Assembly: GCA_016210175.1 (NCBI GenBank) | Contig: JACQUQ010000022.1 | Span: 1 to 34,619 of the forward strand | Length of the DNA stretch: 34,619 bases | Direction of reading: 5' to 3' | Source of the DNA: Chloroflexota bacterium | GTDB lineage: Bacteria; Chloroflexota; Dehalococcoidia; SHYD01; JACQUQ01 | Shown: piece after piece, positions 29,586-34,619 of the stretch | Layout of the letters: the number at the start of each line of letters is the position of its first letter | Position numbering within the stretch: the stretch's first letter is position 1 | Translations under genes and position numbers: made by a program | The notes under the pieces: model-generated | Databases searched by the model: none | Told to the model about the DNA's origin: nothing | What the model saw: only the letters and a program-made list of their open reading frames with translations

Positions 29586-31244
29586 ATGTCCAGCGACGGA
29601 GGGCGGGCGGCAGAACTTCCTGACGGGCGCGTGCGGGGGGGAGACCCCGCTCATCCTGGGCGAAGCGCAGGACCAGCCAGCGCGGTCCAGGCGTGGCGCG
29701 CTGAGGGCTCCCGGAACGGGGTTGCCGCAGCACGGCAGACGCACGACGCCCCGGAGCGGGCGGAACGTCCGGGACAGGTCGGCGGCGCGTGGCTGCGCGC
29801 GCTGCGCCGGGCGCTAGTGGTTACGCGCCGCGAAGTCCGGGAGACCATGAGCGACTGGCGGGTGCTGGTCCCCATGCTCGGCCTGGCGCTCCTGTTCCCG
29901 CTGCTACTGGTCACGGGGATGGAAGTCGGGCTGCCGTACATGGACCGGGTCGATCCCCAGGCCGCCCAGGAAAAGGCCGCGCTCTTCGGGGCCATGATGG
30001 CGGCCTTCTTCCCCATCTCCTTCAGCCTCGTCATCGCGCTGGAGAGCTTCGTGGGGGAGAAGGAGCGCAATACCCTGGAGGCCCTGCTCTCCACGCCTAT
30101 CTCCGACGGCGAGCTGTTCATGGGGAAGCTGCTGGCCGTGCTGGTGCCCCCGGTCGGGTTGAGCGTGGTGGCCCTGGGCGTGTATACCGCGGCCCTGGCC
30201 CTGGTGCTGGAGACACTGGTCCCCGTGGACTTCCTGGGCCTCATCGTGGCCTTGAGCGTAGTGGAGTCCCTGGCGATGGTGACCAGTGCGGTGGTGATCT
30301 CCAGCCACACCACCAGCGTCCGGGCGGCCAACCTCCTGGCCAGCTTTATCATCATCCCGGTGGCCCTGACGGTCCAGGCCCAGGTCATGCTGCTGCTGAT
30401 GGGCTACGGCCATGCGCTGTGGTTCTTCCTGGCAGCCTTCATGCTGGTGGCGGCCATGCTCACCCGTATGGGCGTGGCGGTCTTCAACCGGGAGGAGATC
30501 CTCACCCGTGAGGGGGATGACCTCAACCCGCGGGTGGTGGTGGCGACCCTGCTGCGCTTCTGGCACCGGCTCCCGGCGGAGGCACTCGGGCACCCCCGCG
30601 CCGAGAGCAGCGCGCCGGCGCGGCTCTCCCTGCGCCGCCTCTACCTGGTGGACATCCCGCAACTGCTACGGACCAGCCGCGTCTCCATCCTGGTGGTCAC
30701 CGCCGTGATGATCGCCGCCGCGGTGATGGGCTACGCCTACGCACAGATGTACCCCCTGGCGCTGGAACAGGACCAGCTCGGGACCGCCATCCAGCAGGCG
30801 GGCGTGCTGGAGCGGCTGTCGGAGCTCTCCTTCAGCACCATCTTCTTCCATAACGTGAAGGTGCTGGCCCTGAGCGCGCTGCTGTCCATCTTTTCCTTCG
30901 GGGTGGCCGGGCTGGTCATCCTCCTGAGCGCGTTCCTGTTGCTGGGGTTCCTGGCCGGGGAAGCGGCGCACGCGGGCATGAGCCCGGTGCTGTTCCTGGG
31001 CGCCTTCGTCGTGCCCCACGGCATGGTGGAGGTGCCGTCGGTGATCCTGGCGGGCGCGTTCAGCTTGAAGATCGGGCTTTCCTTGATGGCGCCGCCCCCT
31101 GGGTTCACCATTGGCGATAGCTTGATGCTGTCCCTGGTCAACTGGGTCAAGGGGGCAGCCCTCTTCCTGCCGCTGCTGCTGCTGGCAGCCTGGATCGAGA
31201 CCACCATCACGCCCCTGGTCGCCCTGCACTTCCTGGGGTGGTGA
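29586..31244 (+). CDS. ABC-2 type permease with C-terminal SpoIIM-like domain
   Basis: EKERNTLEALLSTPISDGELFMGKLL ABC-2 signature; C-term FLGAFVVPHGMVEVPSVILAGAFSLKIGLSL resembles SpoIIM/DUF95. Confidence 0.82.
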   Translation: MSSDGGRAAELPDGRVRGGDPAHPGRSAGPASAVQAWRAEGSRNGVAAARQTHDAPERAERPGQVGGAWLRALRRALVVTRREVRETMSDWRVLVPMLGLALLFPLLLVTGMEVGLPYMDRVDPQAAQEKAALFGAMMAAFFPISFSLVIALESFVGEKERNTLEALLSTPISDGELFMGKLLAVLVPPVGLSVVALGVYTAALALVLETLVPVDFLGLIVALSVVESLAMVTSAVVISSHTTSVRAANLLASFIIIPVALTVQAQVMLLLMGYGHALWFFLAAFMLVAAMLTRMGVAVFNREEILTREGDDLNPRVVVATLLRFWHRLPAEALGHPRAESSAPARLSLRRLYLVDIPQLLRTSRVSILVVTAVMIAAAVMGYAYAQMYPLALEQDQLGTAIQQAGVLERLSELSFSTIFFHNVKVLALSALLSIFSFGVAGLVILLSAFLLLGFLAGEAAHAGMSPVLFLGAFVVPHGMVEVPSVILAGAFSLKIGLSLMAPPPGFTIGDSLMLSLVNWVKGAALFLPLLLLAAWIETTITPLVALHFLGW

Positions 31245-31302
31245 GGTCAAACGGTCCTGGTGCGGTGCGGTCTCCTCAGTTCTACTACCAAGGGGGCGGG
31301 TG

Positions 31303-32598
31303 ATGCCGGAAGACCTCATGAGCGTCGAGGAAGCCCTGGAGCGCATCCTGGCGCGGGTAGCGACCCTGGCACCGGAAGCGCAGCCCATCCTGGAGGCCCT
31401 GGGCCAGGTGCTGGCCGAGGACATCACCGCGCCCTTCGATGTGCCGCCGCTGGATAACTCCGCGATGGACGGCTACGCGCTCCAGGCGGAGAGCGTCCGG
31501 GGCGCACGCCCGGATGCGCCGGTGGTGCTGCGCCTGGTGGGGAGCGTCGCGGCCGGGCACCTCCCGGAAGGGGTGGTCGGGCCGGGCGTGGCGATGCGGA
31601 TCATGACCGGCGCGCCCCTCCCGCCCGGGGCCGATACGGTAGTCCCCTTCGAGGACACCGATGAGTTGGCGCGGCGCGCCGGTGGGGTTCCCGGCCGGGC
31701 CTTGACGGAGATCGGCATCCTGAAGGAACCTCGCCGGGGCGACAATGTCCGGCCTGCCGGGGGCGATGTGCGAGCCGGGACCCCCATTCTGCACGCCGGG
31801 ATGCCCCTGCGCCCGGCGGAGATCGGCGTGCTGGCGACCCTGGGCCGCGCCCGGGTCCGGGTCATCCGACGCCCAGTGGTCGCGGTCCTGGCCACCGGCG
31901 ACGAGCTACGGGAGCCGGGGGAGCCCCTGGCGCCGGGCAAGATCTACAACAGCAACACCTACAGCATTGCCAGCCAGGTGCTCCTGGCCGGGGGCATCCC
32001 CCTGCGCCTGGGCATCGCGCGCGACACCATCACCGACCTTCAGGAGAAGGTGCAGGCGGGCCTGGAGGCCGATCTGTTCCTGACCTCGGCGGGGGTCTCC
32101 ACCGGCGAGTACGACCTGGTGAAGGATGTGCTGACCCGGCAGGGGGAGATGGACTTCTGGCGGGTGCGCATGCGTCCCGGCAAGCCGCTGGCCTTTGGCA
32201 TGCTGCGCGGCCGCGACGCCCGCGGCCGGGAGCGTGCGGTGCCGCACCTGGGGCTGCCGGGGAACCCCGTCAGCTCCATGATCGCCTTCGAGCAGTTTGC
32301 CCGGCCCGCCATCCTCAAGATGCAGGGGCGGACCACCTGGGCACGGCCGACGGTGGAAGCAGTGCTGGAGGAGCCGCTGGTCAACGATGACGGTCGCCGC
32401 TTCTACGCCCGCGGGGTGCTCACCAAGCGGGACGGCCGCTACTACGCCCGGCTCACCGGCCCCCAGGGCTCCAACGTGCTGACCTCCATGGCCCTGGCTA
32501 ACGCCCTGATTATTGTGCCGGAGTTTGTGCCCCGCGTGGAGGCTGGCGGGACGGTGCGGGCGCAGATCCTCGAAGGGAGTGAGGACCTGCTGACGTGA
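31303..32598 (+). CDS. moeA: Molybdopterin molybdotransferase MoeA
   Basis: PPLDNSAMDGYAL; IMTGAPLPPGADTVVPFED; GVSTGEYDLVKDVL; LGLPGNPVSSMIAFEQF. Confidence 0.95.
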   Translation: MPEDLMSVEEALERILARVATLAPEAQPILEALGQVLAEDITAPFDVPPLDNSAMDGYALQAESVRGARPDAPVVLRLVGSVAAGHLPEGVVGPGVAMRIMTGAPLPPGADTVVPFEDTDELARRAGGVPGRALTEIGILKEPRRGDNVRPAGGDVRAGTPILHAGMPLRPAEIGVLATLGRARVRVIRRPVVAVLATGDELREPGEPLAPGKIYNSNTYSIASQVLLAGGIPLRLGIARDTITDLQEKVQAGLEADLFLTSAGVSTGEYDLVKDVLTRQGEMDFWRVRMRPGKPLAFGMLRGRDARGRERAVPHLGLPGNPVSSMIAFEQFARPAILKMQGRTTWARPTVEAVLEEPLVNDDGRRFYARGVLTKRDGRYYARLTGPQGSNVLTSMALANALIIVPEFVPRVEAGGTVRAQILEGSEDLLT

Positions 32599-33338
32599 TC
32601 TTGAATGCGGCGGATTTCATCTACCGGCCCGCGCCGGAGGTGGCGCGGGCGCGGCGGGTGCTCATCAAGCCTGCCGCCGGGTATCCTCTGCCGTATCCCG
32701 TCACGACCAGCCGAGAGACGCTGGCGGCGATCATCCGCGGCATCCGGCGGGTCAGCGACGCCGATATCGTGATCCTGGAGGGGACCCCGGAGGGGGAATC
32801 CGCGCGCAACGTCGCCCGCATCCTGGGCTACGATTTCCCCCGCGTACTCATCCTCGACGTGAAGGACTGCGTGCTGGTGGAGGTCGAGAACCCGCTGACC
32901 AAGCCCTTCGCCCTGCCCAACTACTGGGTGCCCAACGTGGTGCTCTCCTGCGACTACCTCATCTCCGTGGCACCGTTCAAGATCGTCAACGGGCAGGGCT
33001 TTCTCACGGTGGCTAACCTGTTGGGGCTCCTGCCCGCCACCAAGTACAGCGAGGATGTCCCCCGCACCCGCGGGTTGCTGCCGCGCCTGGGGCTGCACAA
33101 CGTCATCGCCGACCTCTATTTCACGCTGCCCTTCGACCTGGGGATCGTGGACGCACGCATGAAATTCGTGTGCGACAGCGATCCCACCAAGGGTACCATC
33201 GAGGAGTACGGCAAGATCTTCGTGGGAGAGCCTTCCGAAGTGGACCAGGAAGCCGCTGCCGCGGTGGACGTGGAGGCCGAGTACGTGCGGCTTATCTCCA
33301 TCGCGAAGGCGGAGATGGAGGCCCAGAGCAAAGCGTAA
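32595..33338 (+). CDS. DUF362-like protein
   Basis: VLIKPAAGYPLPYPVTTSRETLAAIIRGI...DADIVILEGTPEG...CDYLISVAPFKIVNGQGFLTVANLLGLLP; overlaps moeA stop by 4 nt. Confidence 0.75.
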   Translation: MILNAADFIYRPAPEVARARRVLIKPAAGYPLPYPVTTSRETLAAIIRGIRRVSDADIVILEGTPEGESARNVARILGYDFPRVLILDVKDCVLVEVENPLTKPFALPNYWVPNVVLSCDYLISVAPFKIVNGQGFLTVANLLGLLPATKYSEDVPRTRGLLPRLGLHNVIADLYFTLPFDLGIVDARMKFVCDSDPTKGTIEEYGKIFVGEPSEVDQEAAAAVDVEAEYVRLISIAKAEMEAQSKA

Positions 33339-33439
33339 GCCGGACGGTGTGCGGGGGAAGGCAAGCCACCGGCGCGCTGCGTAAGGGTGGGGCTGGACGC
33401 AGCCCCAAGTTCGCAATCCCTTGGAGAGGAGGAGGGAGG

Positions 33440-33934
33440 ATGGCGCAACAACCGGAACGGGAAGAGACCGCCGCCGTCCAGCACTATGCTATCGCCCCGG
33501 AGTGGTTCCCGGCGCACCAGCGCGACTTTCCGGCCACGGTGCAGTCCCGCATGTGCCCCTCGTGCCAGGCCCGGCTGGGCACGGAGGTTGAGGAGCGGGT
33601 GCCCAGCAGCGACGCCGCCGGCCGGGTGGTCTTTGAGAGCCGGCGGGTCCGGTACGGTGCCGACCCGGTCGCGGTCGTTGCCGAGCACTGCGCAACGCAG
33701 CCGGCGTACCGCAATGTCCGGCTGCCGCTGATGGAGATCATTTTCCGGCTCTTGCTCGCCAACCGCAACCGGCCCATGACCGTGGAGGAGATCACGCAGC
33801 AGGTGATGGAGTGGGTACGGCCCGGCGATGGACGGATCATTACGCCTCTGGTCATTGAGCGTCTGCTCCAGGCGGATGACTTCTACGGCATCCGCCCGGT
33901 GGAGGAGCCGCGCTCCATGCGGCTGGTATCGTAA
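33440..33934 (+). CDS. Hypothetical protein with one CxxC motif
   Basis: 164 aa, RBS GGAGGAGGGAGG, MCPSCQARLG; no family recognised. Confidence 0.75.
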   Translation: MAQQPEREETAAVQHYAIAPEWFPAHQRDFPATVQSRMCPSCQARLGTEVEERVPSSDAAGRVVFESRRVRYGADPVAVVAEHCATQPAYRNVRLPLMEIIFRLLLANRNRPMTVEEITQQVMEWVRPGDGRIITPLVIERLLQADDFYGIRPVEEPRSMRLVS

Positions 33935-33958
33935 GGTCCGGACCGTGCCGGTGCGAGG

Positions 33959-33984
33959 CAGGGCCGCCCGTGGGGGCGGCCTTG
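33959..33984 (+). terminator. Hairpin after the 164-aa ORF
   Basis: CAGGGCCGCC-CGTGGG-GGCGGCCTTG. Confidence 0.55.
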
Positions 33985-34029
33985 CTGATCTGGGGCCCCG
34001 GTGCCTGCGTGCCTTGAAAATACCCCGCT

Positions 34030-34320
34030 CACCCTTCGACGGCTCAGAGCTTGTGAGCAAATCCGGCCCGAGCCGTTCCTTGAGTCTGTCGAAAGGCTTG
34101 TCCTAAGCCCTTCGGCGGAGTTTATCCTGAGCGCAGCCGAAGGGCTCAGGGTAAACTCCGCCGAAGGGAACGGCGGCGTCCCCCTTCGACGCTGCTCAGG
34201 GCAAGCTTCGACAGGCTCAGGGAACGCCGCGAGGCGAAAACCTCACAAGCTCCCAGGGTGAGCGGGCCGCTCGTGGTTCCCTTGGGTAAGCTCAGGGCAA
34301 GCTTGCTCACCACAAGCGGC
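34030..34320. repeat. Cluster of family B (TTCGACAGGCTCAGG-like) units with nested hairpins
   Basis: 34108-34168: CCCTTCGGCGGAGTTTA t CCTGAGC ... GCTCAGG g TAAACTCCGCCGAAGGG, plus several TTCGAC-GCTCAG units in both orientations. Confidence 0.9.
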
Positions 34321-34364
34321 TTTTCCTGTCCGGTGGTGCCCCAGAGGGGCATGGTTACTGCTGC

Positions 34365-34434
34365 TCGGTTAGCCGTGAACTGCTGGCTGCCGACCGGATG
34401 GCCGGGCCTTCCGGGGTATTCCCGGCCCGCCGTG
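34365..34434 (+). repeat. Palindromic dispersed repeat family A, copy 3 (degenerate right end)
   Basis: CGGTTAGCCGTGAACTGCTGGCTGCC...GGCCGGGCCTTCCGGGGTATTCCCGGCCCGCCGTGA. Confidence 0.85.
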
Positions 34435-34476
34435 ATGATCCTTAACAACTGACTCGCGTAGCGGGTAGAGGGAGTC

Positions 34477-34537
34477 GCCGCCCTGAAGGGCGGGCCTGCT
34501 GTCCGTCTCGGAGGTCCGGCCTTCAGGCCGGCGACCC
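34477..34537. repeat. Family A-related palindromic repeat, variant also at 9835-9860
   Basis: GCCGCCCTGAAGGGCGGGCCTGCTGT (34477) vs GCCGCCCTGAAGGGCGGGCCTGCCGT (9835); followed by CCGGCCTTCAGGCCGG. Confidence 0.75.
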
Positions 34538-34619
34538 CCCTGATTACGCGAATTACTGACCGCTGCACAACGCGCTAAACCTATGGGGGCGGCGAGTTAT
34601 GCCGCTACGTAGGGGCGCA

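Noticed and set aside
34146-34568. 140-aa minus-strand ORF with RRSLSLSKLALSSVEGGR
   Set aside because: Translation of dispersed repeats (LSLSK... pattern), not a protein.

Overview
GC-rich bacterial chromosomal window, probably Chloroflexota/Thermomicrobia-like (inference from gene content only). From left to right: glcD (truncated at the window edge) and glcF; a Dpp/Opp-type peptide ABC transporter (SBP, DppB, DppC); two half-size EamA/DMT proteins; a phospholipase-D-like protein; and an enoyl-CoA hydratase. A long minus-strand translation cluster follows: rpsL-rpsG-fusA-tuf-rpmG-secE-nusG-[alpha/beta hydrolase]-rplK-rplA-rplJ-rplL. Upstream of it on the same strand lie infC-rpmI-rplT and an HNH nuclease gene. 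The right part holds DUF2231, DoxX, an Fe-ADH-like protein, GtrA, a histidine kinase/OmpR-type regulator pair, an ABC ATPase with an ABC-2 permease carrying a SpoIIM-like C-terminus, moeA, a DUF362-like protein, a small conserved-looking ORF and a repeat-rich tail. The most interesting signals lie outside the large ORFs: (1) a ~70-78 bp palindromic dispersed repeat family with several full and partial copies; (2) a second family built on TTCGACAGGCTCAGG-like units, including a nested hairpin cluster at the end and a unit that forms the hairpin after rplA; (3) four GTTAAC/GTGAAC hexamers at 11-12 bp period upstream of the two-component genes; (4) infC with no NTG start, apparently starting at AUA; (5) three isostructural hairpins resembling type I-E CRISPR repeats between fusA and tuf; (6) an L10 leader with attenuator; (7) an Fe-ADH-like protein that appears to lack two metal ligands. 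No CRISPR-Cas, prophage, rRNA or tRNA was recognised.
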